A stretch of 64,000 bases of DNA from Ooceraea biroi. Taxonomy: Eukaryota; Arthropoda; Insecta; Hymenoptera; Formicidae. This document shows, piece by piece, positions 1 to 12,234 of this stretch (position 1 is the stretch's first letter; each line of letters starts with the position of its first letter). Location of the stretch: the NCBI RefSeq assembly GCF_003672135.1, contig NC_039510.1, positions 9,238,001 through 9,302,000 of the forward strand, given 5' to 3'. The position numbers and the translations under genes were made by a program. The notes below the pieces were generated by a model. It was not told the origin of the DNA, did no database searches, and was given only the letters and a program-made list of their open reading frames with translations.

Positions 1-2903
1 TGGAAACATTCACTGCGAATTGCATGATCGGCTGCTTGGCTGGTCGCCTTGCTAGCTTGCTTGCTCGCTCACGAAGAAGCGTGGGAAATAGCTTGTGTGA
101 AGGAAGATTCCTCGCTCATACAAAGAATCGGAATCACAGGAAGAATACACACATATGCAATAACCTTGCCTGCGTTTTATTCGCAATTACGCAATGCTGC
201 GGTTTGTAACGTATTAAATTATAGGAGGCTTGACGTATACATTGCGTTGCGCCCAAATAAGCAGGCAAATTAATGTTTTAGTATTTTACAGTATATACGC
301 TTCAATAAAAAAGTCTGCAGATTCCAAAGAATTTTAATTTTTCAATAAAATTGATCTTGGAATATCTAATAAAGTTACAATGAAAATAGTTATAATGAAA
401 AATTTCTCCATGTTCCATCGGAAAACGACGCGAATACAAAGTTTTCTTATATAAGTGGATTCATCAACTAGATGTTCGTTAATCGGTATGTACATTGATG
501 TCTATTGTATGCGCCAGGCGCGAGAACGTAATAATTGCAAAATAAACACGTAACGAGTGGGTCGGAAGAAGAAGAAGAAGAGCCTGATGTACTTGCTCGG
601 CGTGGAGGCAGGTGAAGAAGGAGTAGGAGGAGCCGTGTACTTTTCCTCGACCTGCTATCGATCTTCGCGATCGTGCCCGGACCTGAGCTGGGATCTTACG
701 AATCGCATAAGTCGAAGGATACTTACATCTCACGCAACCACCTTGCCACCTTCTATTAGTGGGATAAAAGGATGTGTGGAGGAGATGCGTGAAACGGATA
801 AAGAGAAAAGAAAGAAAACAGAAAAATAAAGAGAAAGGATTGAACATGTTTCACGACGAACGGACGACGAACAATAAAATTATCCGATTAAATATTTTGC
901 AACAGTACAAGTCACGTGGAATTTCACGGTTCTCGCAGCGATTTGCGATTGATTCCGTGAAAAAAAGGCGCATCGCGTCATCTCCAAACGAGCGAGATGA
1001 CTAACGTGAAACTGATGAACGTGAACCCTGCTCGAATTTTCTTGTTAGTTCTTGGATAATCTTAATTCTTGTTAGTTCTTGGATAATCTTAATTCTTGTA
1101 AGTTCTTGGATTATTAGCGGAGATCTAATTTCGCAACTCGAATTCCTCTCGATTCATATATTTCTTGCGGGTATAAAGCGTACTTTCCATCGCGCGTATA
1201 TTATTTAGCGCGCATGGCGCGCTTATGAGTCATCGAAGTCAAGATACCACCACTAAAGGAACGTGCGTGAGTTTGGATCAGTGGCGAACAATGGAAGTAC
1301 CACAACCACCAGCTGGTAATTATCTCGTCGTTAGCTGAATCGCCTTGTTTACTCCATGCGCCTCGCAGACGTGAGAAGCGGCCACCGTCGTGAGAATCAA
1401 CCGAAATACCCCGAAAAATATTTTGCGACATGCGAACGTTGAACGCATCGCACATTGCCATTTGCTCTGTGTCGATGTTCCAAACACAGTGTCGACCAGC
1501 GCACCTAAACATTGCAAATATATTTAACATCAAAAATACTTTGATAAATGCAACACATGTGTGCGCTGATTTTTCGTCAAATTTGTCGCACGAGTGAAGT
1601 CAAACATACAAAAACGTCCCAGATTGAAACCACCTGTGCATTGCAGGATACGCTGGAATAGAAGATGTGAGAGGCACCGCATTGAGGACGACCTTCTCAT
1701 CACGGATGACACATCAAGCGATGCGTCGATGGCGATGAACGACCCCATTCAGGCGTCGGATTTCCACGTTGGAAGCAATATAAGAGGAATATGCATGCAC
1801 ACAGTGTAGAACATTGTTTCACAAACGGGCGGCTTGAAGCTAAATCAAAGACGACTAATTGATGGAAAAAGAGATAATTAAAGGAAAATTCAACATTTTA
1901 AACCATGTGTGTTGGATCTGTATGAAATTTGTGGAAAAGCTAGAGAATCTCTAAGATATTAAAAAACTATCTTTTGACACTAGATATCAATTTTATGTTA
2001 AATTAAAAAAAAGAGAGAAATTATATTTTGTTTTACAATATACCTTATACACGAGTGTCTAGTTAACGGAAAAAAAAGGAATTTGACATACATTTGACAT
2101 ACAAATGACAAAATCTCAAATTAAATTCTGCATTGGACCTCTAATGAAAATAAGCGGAGAAGCACGAGCATTTCAAATATGTCCAAGAGGAATTCACGAT
2201 TCGAAGAATCTGAGAATTCCTGGCATGCACGGGATTCTCTCGTTCGCAGCGGAAAGCGAGCAAGAATCCCAATCAAAGCATTCCAATAAAGTTCGTTCTC
2301 CTTAATTTTGCTCGCAATGAGAAATAAACACGTAAAACTAGTAACTGTTACAGATTCGATTAGAGTCGAGCAGCATGTGAGGGAATCCAACGTTATCACC
2401 GGTTCCGCATATGGACAGTCATTTAAAAGGAGTTGTCAACGCTTACAGCAAAATTGATGTGACCATCAAATAACTGATGACGAGTCGTATTGATGAAGAT
2501 AAACCGTACACGATACTGAGTAGCCAGTCCTATGGAAGGAACGAGCATGAACGTAGAGGCGACTGTCTCTTCCCTTTAGTTACATCTCATTCACCGTGTC
2601 TTTATTAATGCAAGTCATTATTTATTATCGATATGGATGCGCAGATGCACTGATACGGACATTTATTACGTTGGGATCATGATGAGATTGATTGGTAACG
2701 ATAACGTAAGAGTAACTTCCTCAACATTGACTTATGTGACAAAAAGAGAAAAAATGACATTATTAAAATAACGTACAGAGAGAGAAATTGTTTAACATTT
2801 ACGGATCATAACATACGAAACTTCTGGAAAATGATTCTGTAGGAGATGCGTGACTACCATACAGAAATATTTCAAAATATATGACTGACGCATACGGATT
2901 CAC
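1..2903. other. Intergenic stretch without a supported gene
   Basis: The sequence is mostly AT-rich with a few moderate-GC patches. Open frames here are short, occur on both strands, lack paired splice signals and resemble no protein I recognise. The only structured element seen is the tandem repeat at 1041-1115. Confidence 0.5.
1041..1115. repeat. 27-bp tandem repeat, about 2.8 units
   Basis: Units start at 1041, 1068 and 1095, each beginning CTTGTTAGTTCTTGGATAAT (third unit CTTGTAAGTTCTTGGATTAT). The first two are identical over 27 bp, and the third is truncated with two substitutions. This is a simple local duplication in AT-rich sequence. Confidence 0.9.
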
Positions 2904-2906
2904 TTA

Positions 2907-4012
2907 CAAGTAACACTACCCAAGTGTCACACGCCGATTTTGATAAGCTTTGAATATGTTGTTGTCTGGGTCAAAATATGAGATACATATTTTTTTATAT
3001 CGGCCCGTTTTGCCATTAAGGGGGTGAAACACCCTCTTGAAAAAAATCGGGTTTTATATTTCTTAGCGAATACCGTCGAAACAATAAAACATATAAGAAA
3101 AGGTTTCAAGTAAAAGTTTTATGGATTCTAATGTACTTTATAACAGTGTAATCAGATTTTTCGAAAATGTCATATTTTTCGAAATTCCTTTCCCCCTCCA
3201 CAATTTTTGAAAATTTTTAAATTTATCTTTCAGCAAAACTTCAAGCATATTTAACGACAATTCAACCATATATGATAAGGTCATATTCTGAAAACGCATT
3301 TTTCAAAAACACACAAATATATGTTAATTTATAAGAAATGTTAGTATATATGCAATTATAGAGAAAAAAACAAACAAATTTAAAAATATTGAAAAAAATA
3401 AAAAAAGTAAAATTTTCTTGTCAGCTCTACGTTGACCATTTCTGGGTCCGGCAGAGAGCGAGAACCTGACTTATTTTGTTAATTAAAAGTAATCCCCCGA
3501 CTTCATTGTTATCTCTGTGCGAAAAAACTGTTGCCAGGAGTAACTAGCGTATTAAATACGAGAATACGGACGGGGCGCGTATGTAGCGATATAGAGGTAC
3601 TTTTAGCTTATTTTTGAAAAATGTGTTTTCAGAATATGACCTTATCATATATGGTTGAATTGTCGTTAAATATGCTTGAAGTTTTGCTGAAAGATAAATT
3701 TTAAAATTTTCAAAAATTCTGGAGGGGGAAAGGAATTTCGAAAAATATGACATTTTCGAAAAATCTGATTGCACTGTTATAAAGTACATTAGAATCCATA
3801 AAACTTTTACTTGAAACTTTTTCTTATATGTTTTATTGTTTCGACGGTATTCGCTAAGAAATATAAAACCCGATTTTTTTCAAGAGGGTGTTTCACCCCC
3901 TTAATGGCAAAACGGGCCGATATAAAAAATATGTATCTCATATTTTGACCCAGACAACAACATATTCAAAGCTTATCAAAATCGGCGTGTGACACTTGGG
4001 TAGTGTTACTTG
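2907..4012. mobile_element. 1.1-kb foldback / PIF-Harbinger-like non-autonomous element
   Basis: Two inverted arms, about 2907-3309 and 3612-4012, are nearly identical (a handful of mismatches over 400 bp) around a 300-bp AT-rich spacer. The termini read CAAGTAACACTACCCAAGTG and its complement. TTA lies directly outside each end (2904-2906 and 4013-4015). A TTA/TAA target duplication is typical of the PIF/Harbinger superfamily, so that assignment is an inference. No transposase frame is present. Transcription would give a long hairpin RNA. Confidence 0.8.
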
Positions 4013-4015
4013 TTA

Positions 4016-4875
4016 GTCAGAAAGAATGTTTGCTCTCTGCCAGTCAGATACATGATGCTATTTATATACATGCAACAGAAATTGAATTTTTTGCCCCGAT
4101 TAATTGAAATAAAAAGGCTATGAGATATAAGCTGGCTATCGAGGTTTCGAAAAAGAGCTGAATCGCGGCCTGCTTCGAAGCAGTAAGTATCTCTCGCATA
4201 TGCTACGCGGTAATTTTGCATTTGCCGATCGTTCTCATTGATACACGCCAGTCCGCGTATGCACGACGAGCGGTCCGAACGAGCGAGCGGCACGAGAGGT
4301 AGCGCAGGAGCGCGGAGGAGAGGTGGGAGATTAAGACCGCAACGTGCATGGAACAGTTCTCCTTACGTCCTGGAAAGCTACCTGGCATTCCGGCGAACGC
4401 GATGCCGTTGATCTCGTTGGTTTCCTGTTCTCACTGACGCATCTAGCAGCAGCGCGGACTCGCGAGACCGCCAGCGGGAGAAGAAGAACGCGGAAGTGTA
4501 CGCGACTCGCCGGAAACGGCAGACGTCCTTCGTCCTAATCACGCTGTTACCGAGATTCGGGATTGCTCTTCGCGTCGTCCGCTTTGAATAAGACGCGGAC
4601 TAACTTGTCCCTGAGACTCTGCGGTCTTTAACCAGTCTGCTGAGAGAGAGAGAGAGAGAGAGAGATCGGTTATAAATGAGAACAGTTATTCATAGAAATC
4701 AGCGAACAGATTATTGATGACCTCGTCAGCTAACAATTCCTCTTCGTCAATCGTTCACTGACTGGCGTACGTGCAAAGGCGATAATAATACTTAAAGACA
4801 ACAAATTCCTTGAGTCATCTAATGAACATGTTCTTCACTAGCTATCAACTAGTTAACAACATATCAATATGATGT
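4016..4875. other. Intergenic, GC-rich island with GA microsatellite
   Basis: A GC-rich patch around 4230-4560 is followed by AT-rich sequence. A (GA)n run occupies 4642-4665. Open frames on both strands overlap without splice or homology support, so no gene is called. Confidence 0.5.
4642..4665. repeat. (GA)12 microsatellite
   Basis: An uninterrupted GA dinucleotide run. Such runs can bind GAGA-type factors, but nothing nearby shows a promoter. Confidence 0.9.
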
Positions 4876-4883
4876 CTCTTATC

Positions 4884-5101
4884 CAGAGTTGATTAGTTAA
4901 ATAGTCAAAAGTCAAGTTAAAAAGTTAAAAAGTTATTAACTTGTAACTTTAATAAGTTAATTTACGTTTTTAACTTTAATTGAGTTAATTTTAAGTAATT
5001 TTTAACGTAAACTTAGTTAATTTCTGGGTCATTAACTTTAGACTTAACTTAGTTTTAACTTATGTTAGACTTAAAGAAAAAAATGAAGTTACCCAACCCT
5101 G
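4884..5101. mobile_element. hAT-type MITE with 8-bp target duplication
   Basis: This 218-bp AT-rich element is rich in TTAACTT-like words. It is bounded by CAGAGTTG at the left and CAACCCTG at the right (imperfect inverted ends, CAGRGTTG). The 8-bp direct repeat CTCTTATC sits immediately outside both ends (4876-4883 and 5102-5109). An 8-bp duplication and CAG-type ends are characteristic of hAT elements. No coding capacity is present. Confidence 0.85.
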
Positions 5102-5109
5102 CTCTTATC

Positions 5110-5785
5110 GCGGGCAAAAAAGCGCTTCCTTCCAAGCGGACTCGCGCGGACTTCTGCGACTTTCCGATTGTCGTCTCGATATCGAACGATTCGACGACAT
5201 TCCTCGAGCGGCCTTGGTCGGTCGGGCGTTTCTGATTCTGCGCTCGTTTGCACCTCGCGGTTCTCATACCTGGACCGGCAGTCGCGATGTTATCACGAGA
5301 GGAGGTACAGAGCGCGACGGGAAAGGAGGCAACGACGACGACGACGACGACGAGGGGGCGAAGAGGGCGGGAGGAATCACGAGACGTTTATGGAGAACGC
5401 TGTTGCGCCGATGTATTATGGAAAGCGAGCCAGCACGGCATTCCAGCCGGCGTCGTCGAACTCATTAACATCCCGTTTTCATTGGCGGCGCGCGGCGCGA
5501 CGCGGCGTCCCGTTTTCCCTCCGTATAAACAAACCCATCGATGTTACAACACGACGATGTAGCTGAACAGAGGAGTCATATTTTCTCGTAATGCTCCGCT
5601 GTAAAACCGATACGTTCGCTGAACAAGTCTGAAATCGCGGTGCAGCCAATCGAATTGGCTCCGCGACTCCGCTGTACAATTATTATTATCTTTAGTAAGT
5701 ACATGTACTTGGAGAGTGGTTCCTATTTTTCCGTGAGATTAGATGCTGCCTCTTCTATTTTATTCTATTTTATTCTCTTATATTT
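5110..5785. other. GC-rich intergenic stretch
   Basis: GC-rich sequence with an (ACG)n run at 5332-5352. Several frames stay open on both strands, as expected from composition. No splice-consistent or recognisable coding sequence was found. Confidence 0.45.
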
Positions 5786-5965
5786 TACTAGGGAAACGCC
5801 TGTCTACGCCAGGCGTTATCATTGTTGAAATTAAAGATTTCAAGAATTTTCCCATTACCTGGGAGTGAACCCCTATCACCATGCGAAATTTGGTGTTTAT
5901 AGCATGTCGGGAAGTACCCGATCAATTCAACGACAGACAGAATAGGGATTTTATATGTATAGATT
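5786..5965 (+). repeat. Hairpin-rich 180-bp dispersed repeat, copy 1
   Basis: About 96% identical to the inverted copy at 39789-39964. It contains five consecutive potential stem-loops. H1 is 5796-5816 (ACGCCTG / CAGGCGT). H2 is 5825-5843 (TTGAAAT / ATTTCAA). H3 is 5851-5863 (CCCA / TGGG). H4 is 5877-5895 (CACCA / TGGTG). H5 is 5907-5921 (TCGGG / CCCGA). No open frame, clear terminal inverted repeat or target duplication was seen. The family could be SINE-like or another structured-RNA-derived repeat; it is not identified. Confidence 0.8.
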
Positions 5966-8900
5966 CTGTTCTATTTAGATATATTTCATTCTAATTACTA
6001 AAAAACAATGACGATCGATAATCGTCATATTTTAGACTGAAATCGACGTACGGCTTGTAGCCGAGAGTCATATATAATCATCAATTATACGTAGTGCTCA
6101 AATTATTATTTATAAAACCGGAAATCGTTAAAAATCGTCTTCTTGTGCCTTGTCTGAAAATAGTGACATGTATATAGAAACAGGAATAGCAAAGCCCGTG
6201 ATTTATGAATGTTTCTTGCTAAAAGACGATAAGAGCAATATTCCATTCTTGTGTGTAACACTTGCATCACGTTTAACGGATTCGGTCAGCTAATGCACAT
6301 CGACATACTCCTCGTGGAGAACGTAGCTAGTGACGGTGGGGTGCCGTTGACCTCGTCGAGCTGATGTTATCACGCGCTGCGCCTTTTCATTCACCACCGT
6401 CTCGAGGACTATTCTCAACCGCGTAAATAATCCACGTAAAAATTCTTCAACTTTATACAGGCGCACGTACCCGAGAGGCGCATTTTAGATAGATTTGAAC
6501 GGACGTTACCTGGCTCGGAGGTCCAGATTCTTCCTTCGTCTCGTCCCTCGGAGGATCCTATCCGCGGCGTCCCCCTGCCGACGTCATCGTCGAGAATAAA
6601 CCCTTGCGAGAACGAGTAACACTGCGAGGAAACTTTTCCGAGTTCGGAGAGAGGAATCCGCGCGACACTCGGATCGGAGAACTCTCAGCGCGCGGCCATT
6701 TCGGTTTCAGTGACCACCGACCGGATGTTTGCGTTACGCGGAGGCTCGACGGTCGCGCTGACGGTCGCGCAAGGTCGACGAGGTGCAGAGCGCACCGCAC
6801 TCGCAGGATGAGCAGGACACAGGCACCACGGAAACGTGCGGTCGACTGACGACGACTCGCTTCTGCTCGCGAGCGAACGAGCGAGCGAGCGAACGCCGCA
6901 AGCGAAAACTCACTTTACGCTCTCCTCCACTACTACTTTGCCTCCCACCTTCCACGCCGAAGACTCGCTCGCCTGCTTTCTTACCTGGTCGCTCGGTCCC
7001 GCTTCTCCTGCCTCCCCGCCGCCTGCCTTCTCTCCGCCTGCCGAAGCTCGCTCGAATGCCTGTCTTCCCTGCGAGCGAGCGGGCTCGGCTTGAAAACTTC
7101 GCGGGAATGAATTACACCGGAGAGTAGATGGAGGAGTACTCTGGACCTTTACTACGTGCCACAGTAAATTCAATATTTAGACGTTAGCTGCAGCGCGTTG
7201 TTCAGCGCGTTTGGTAGCGAGAACCAAATCAAGAGAATAGTTTTCTAGAATTTGCAAAACTATGATAAAAATTGCGTTTTTTTTTATTTTGCAATAATAG
7301 GTTTGTATCGATAAAAATAAGTAAAAGAAATGCTCTTCAGAGAAAGTATAGGAATAAGAGTTTTCATTTCATGATACACGCAAATGCACATGTTGCATTT
7401 CGTGTAAGGATAAGTGGCCGAGGAATCGTTCAGGGAGAGATCACTTGCAAAGCAGAAAAGTGCTTTGCCTGTTAACTTTCGATGCTTCCGTCGTAAAAAC
7501 AAGTCCAGGAGGTAAAGCAGTTGAGCTGGTCGAGACTTGCGAGGATAGATTTCTGAAATATCAAAAGCATGAGATCGCAAGGCCGGAAACCACTGGCCTA
7601 GATCAAGCAATATGAATTAAATACGAATAAATAATGTTACAACATATGACTAACTTCCGAAGGAATTTCGATTGCGCGATCCGCAATTTAATAACGCGGC
7701 AAGCTAACCGAGGAAATGTAGTGCAACTGGTGCAGTGACAATCCTGCAGCAGTTGATCCCGTTGGCAGTGTTACGTGTTACTTTATGAAGCTGTCCAGTA
7801 GCTCGAAATCCCTCGAAATCCCTCGAAATGTATTCAACAAGTTGAACAGAAATGCAGGCAACCTTCCGCGATCTGAATTCAATTATAAACGCGATTTTAC
7901 GTTGTAGCGATCACGCAACTGGTAAAATATTTCTCAGCGACTTTCTAGACTTCATTTCGCGAGATTACGTCGACGCGTAACATCGTTTCCCTTGGCAAGA
8001 CCTAGAAGGACCTAGAAGATAACAAGTGCGTATACACGAGGCACCATTTACCCGTTGAATTGAGTCGCGCTCGGCGTCTTTCGCCTCGAGTAGGCGAATT
8101 TTTCGAAGGAGGCTTTCATTCAGCCGTTGCGCAGTCGAACGCTGGTATGCGCGCCTGAGAGGTGGTGCGCGCGTTTGCTTTTTGCGCGCGTATCCGCAGG
8201 TCGGCGATCGGAATGCAAAACGGGAATGCGTTATCACCTGCGATTCGCAGGCTCTGCAATGCAGTCCCCGACAACGCGGACGATATCGCGGACGAGCCTT
8301 TCCGCGTTTTTCAACGGTACAAAATTGTTGGCCGATATCGAAGCCTCGATATGCGCGTATCGGCAATGATAGCGGACCGCGGCCATTTAGCGGTACTCCA
8401 ATCCCAATATCGTTATCCAATTAGACAGGCGATCGGGTCGATACACACAGGTGTACGCAGGTGCGCCCGCTTGTATTTTCCTATACGGCGTCGCTCCTTA
8501 CCGATCACCGAGAGATTGGAATGGAAAGTAGGCAGAGGGACGAGAAAAAGAGAGAGACTAATGATCACCAGATCACCAGCGAGTACCAATGGTACCATCT
8601 CGAAACAACCCTGCGGTGTGCATGTCCTCTGCAGCCCTTGACCGTTTCTGCGACCTTCACGAGGGAGACGACAAAATGAGTAAAGATTAATCGTTTTAAA
8701 AAATCCAGGGAGTATTTCGTAACTCGAAAAATCGAAAAGTTCTGAGCAAGTTGTTTGCAACAAACAAAGGCCTAATGGGTCCTATTCTTCAAGTAGTTAC
8801 GTAACTGCGAGAAGGTGAGGAAGTCATTCAGCGTGTCTTGTTCATCGAGTCGTCAAGTGTTTTCTATATACACATTATGAAACACGTTTGCGGGCGCAGT

Positions 8901-11212
8901 TCTTTCTTAATTCGATCTTGACGAAAAAAATTTCAGGAGGACGAAAATGCGACGTGCTTCAGGCTACTAACGGACACGGGAGAGAGAGAAGTTTGTTCGT
9001 CCGACCTCCGAAGGCTCGCTCGTCGTGGCTAAGCATGAGAGGCTTTCTCTCGTGCGCAGCTCGGAATGCGGCCTCTCCCTCGGCCGGCCTCGAGGAGAGT
9101 TGCGGAGGCACGTCGTCCTTCCTATCCGCCGCCTCTCTCCGACCCCCGGGTTTCATCCCGGGCGGCACTCGTCTCTTGTTCGTTCGCTCGCCGATCATAA
9201 CGACTACGCCATATTACGTGTCATCGATCAGTCGCAAATATGCCAGGGAGGGTGGCGTGGATCAGAGGTTCCGATAGGTATGCCATCGATCATACGCAAC
9301 GAGCAGCCTATTGCGTCGCGCATCAATGCACGCGGCTACAGCGACAATTTCAATTATATTTTTAAATGTCAGTCTATCGTTATTACGAAAATATAATGGC
9401 ATTTGCAAGGTATCGTTGGATCTGGCTTCCGGGACGGACTCGGGTTTCTTATCACTTTGATTGCTTCCAAGTACCAATGTGAATGTGTACTTCGTGCACA
9501 TTCAGTCCATTTGATCAGGGAGAGGAGTAATCTGATACCGTATCAGGTTACCCTTCTTCCTGGTGGAGTCGATTGAAATGTTATACACGAAACATTGGAA
9601 CGGAAAGCAACACAAAATGCGACTCCATCCCGGAAGCTGAATGCAATTGTAACGATCAGCAGTGCGGAAGCCTCGAGTTCTCGATACTTTGAGGTGTTTC
9701 TTCATGTAGGGAAACCACCATCTTCATGGCACTGAAGATGGTAGATGCGAAACTAGTCTTCCTATTATATAGAGGAACAGAATTAGACATTTTTAGTGCT
9801 CCACACGCGTCATAAATGTTAAATTGAAGCTGTTAGACTTATGTATAATAACTCAAGTTCTTGTTTTATCTGTTAATGATTAATTAATGATTAATATTTT
9901 TTATCTATTAATGAAAAACTTTTTTATTATAATTCTTTATATAGTTTATAGTTTCTGTTTTCGCTCCGTCAAAACTTGCATGTAGCTCCACTTTTGATTT
10001 CTCAAAAATTTAGGAGCAATGCTTGCTCATGAACCACGCAGAAGCGCATTCTCTTTCGGGCGCATAATTATCGCGCGGTTACTGACTTGGAAATCACGAT
10101 TTTACACGCGATAGTTGCGCAATCGCGGCCTAGTTCACGCACACACGTCGTGATTCCAATTTTCGTGGTGCGAAAAGAAAGGCGCGTCGAATTACATTCC
10201 GCGTGAAGGTGCTTAGTGGGCCTCCTCGCGCTCTCTTCGCGATCGTGCCATACTTCCTGTATTATTTCTATTCTACGTGCGCACGTGCGTTCTAAGCCAC
10301 TTTCTTGATTGCCGAAGAGCAATTACGTTTATAGCAGATCGTTGTATCTACTTTCCTTTTTCCAAAACATAAATTTTAATTATTACGTAAGATCCATATT
10401 TTAATTTCACTCGAACATATCCGCTGTTGCTATATCTTTTTTTTTCTTCTTTTTTCCTTCTTCAGAAAATTCAAAACTAAAATTCATACGTGAAGAACAA
10501 GTGGCAACTTTAGTAGAAATTGGCAGATAACAAATGAATAGCCATCTGTGTATTCAAATTCATTACATCTTAATCGAAGATTCGACTCATATCTCAAACG
10601 GTCTTATCGTCGTTCCTATCATCGTTCATATATACGATGCATTGCTTAAAACGTCAATTAGGCAATACATCATCAACGCACTACTGTAGGTGTGGATATG
10701 CTAATACGATCTTTCGTAAGCCCGCTCAAGATCAAATAACAAAAAAAACCTAAATGGGGCTAATGGCTAATCTGACATGCAATATTCTCACAGGAGCGTG
10801 TAATGTGCTTGTTGAGAATGAGAGAAAGCAGAAGTACTCTCCTCGGATCACCGCGGACTAACACCGTGAGCGATTGTCCCTAAGAGGGGCTACTACTTTC
10901 GCTCTTTTCGCCACTCGACCGTAAATTCCAATTTTCGCTCTTGTCTCGCCGCTTTTACCTGGAGATTTCCATATCGCGCGCGTCTGAATATGAAAGCAGA
11001 CAATCAATTTGTTCGACTAGCTCGAGCTCCGATAGATGTATACTGCGTGCTTTGTCACGTACAAATGCTTTATGAAAAAACCGCAAAAGCAACGATAAAA
11101 CATTGAAATATTTCGATGATTATGATTGCTCTGATTTAAAAGTGTTTGTTTTCTGTTAAACTTGATTGCCCAATCGGGCGAGATGATAGAAGAAGTAAAG
11201 CTATAAAACTAA
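5966..11212. other. Intergenic stretch with alternating GC-rich islands
   Basis: GC-rich islands lie around 6300-7100 (with GAGC/CGAG-type repeats near 6870-6900 and 7070) and 8030-9250. AT-rich sequence lies between them. A short CTCGAAATCC triplication sits near 7802-7830. Multi-frame open reading in the islands is compositional. No exon could be supported. The islands could be promoters or untranslated exons, but nothing in the sequence settles this. Confidence 0.45.
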
Positions 11213-11276
11213 GGACCACTTCGATTAATTTGATTAATCGACGATTAAATTAATCAGACTTTGGTCGAAGTGACCC
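11213..11276. repeat. 64-bp palindromic mini-element flanked by TAA
   Basis: Imperfect inverted ends (GGACCACTTCGATTA at left; complement GGGTCACTTCGACC at right) enclose an AT-rich inner palindrome built on GATTAAT. TAA lies directly outside both ends (11210-11212 and 11277-11279). This suggests a tiny TWA-targeting MITE, or a hairpin formed otherwise. Confidence 0.55.
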
Positions 11277-11328
11277 TAATTAATGTGTGTTGAACACACA
11301 CGTTGATAATCCATATATGCAAAAAGAA

Positions 11329-11339
11329 TTTATTTTATT
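11329..11339 (-). terminator. Candidate poly(A) signal of the prickle gene
   Basis: Two overlapping AATAAA hexamers on the minus strand lie about 640 bp downstream of the prickle stop codon. They are the first clear tandem signals seen there. The interval 11340-11980 would then be 3' UTR; it holds no supported gene. Confidence 0.5.
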
Positions 11340-11980
11340 GTAATAGAAAGGATTTACAAGAGAAAAAGACTTTCAGTATCAGAACCGATTGTGGGATCAC
11401 TGCGCAGGTAATCGATACAACCAATCAAATATAGCTTGCGAGAAAGGATAATGTTGTATAATCAGAAAGCATATTCATGTTTAACAGCTTTGATAACCAG
11501 TTGGAGATAACTGGTTGCAAAGAAAAAGCTGGAACTGTTGTATTGATAGACAACAGCGGCACGTGCTTTCGACGTACTTTCGTTTTGCAGCAGGGTAATG
11601 TTAGTGACAGTGAAACACAGGCCTGTTATCATTATTATCATTATTATTACCAAATACATTAATGGGATATTAAAAATAGAGGGACGGACGCGACCACTAA
11701 ACGACGAGGCAATGCGCAGTGATCGCTCCGCAAGAGAGAGCTCATGATATTTACACAAACCAAATGAGTATTTTGTTTTCAACGTTGCCGCACGAACGTG
11801 CTCTTCCACATGCGTGCGGGACGTGCCGCAACGTTGCAGATGCCGACCGCGCTTGCCAAAGGTATCGAAAAATGCATCCACTTCGTAGGAACTCTGTTTC
11901 TCTGGCGTCGTTTCCTCCCCGGTGATCATGGGTCACGGCGACGGAGCGATGTCGCGACACATGAGTCGTTCGAGAGATCA

Positions 11981-12234
11981 TCAAGATATGACGCACTTTT
12001 CGGTGTCCTTCTGAGCCTGATTCAACGGCGACGAAGATGCTGGTGCACGTTTCCGTGCGCATGCCACTGCGTCGTTCGGTACGTAGGAGATCCTGACGCC
12101 ACCGTAAGCTCTTCGGGGAGGTAGCGCGTAGGCTGCGGCCTCATCCGAGCTGCTGGATGAGCTGCACGTCGAGCAGCAGCTCTCGGCGTCATCGTCCTCA
12201 CCGTCCAGTCTTGACCTGGACGTACCTGCCGTTC
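11981..12234 (-). CDS. pk: prickle terminal coding exon 7 with CaaX box
   Basis: It encodes an acidic/serine-rich stretch (EDDDAESCCSTCSSSSSSDE), the family motif RRAYGGVRISYVPNDA, a basic patch, and the terminal CVIS followed by TGA at 11981-11983. Two acceptors 9 nt apart (exon starting at 12234 or 12225) both keep the frame, giving 897 or 894 aa. Confidence 0.9.

Noticed and set aside
5786..5965. Hammerhead ribozyme in the hairpin repeat
   Set aside because: A TGATGA appears in one strand of copy 2, but the required CUGANGA/GAAA core arrangement is absent and copy 1 lacks it.
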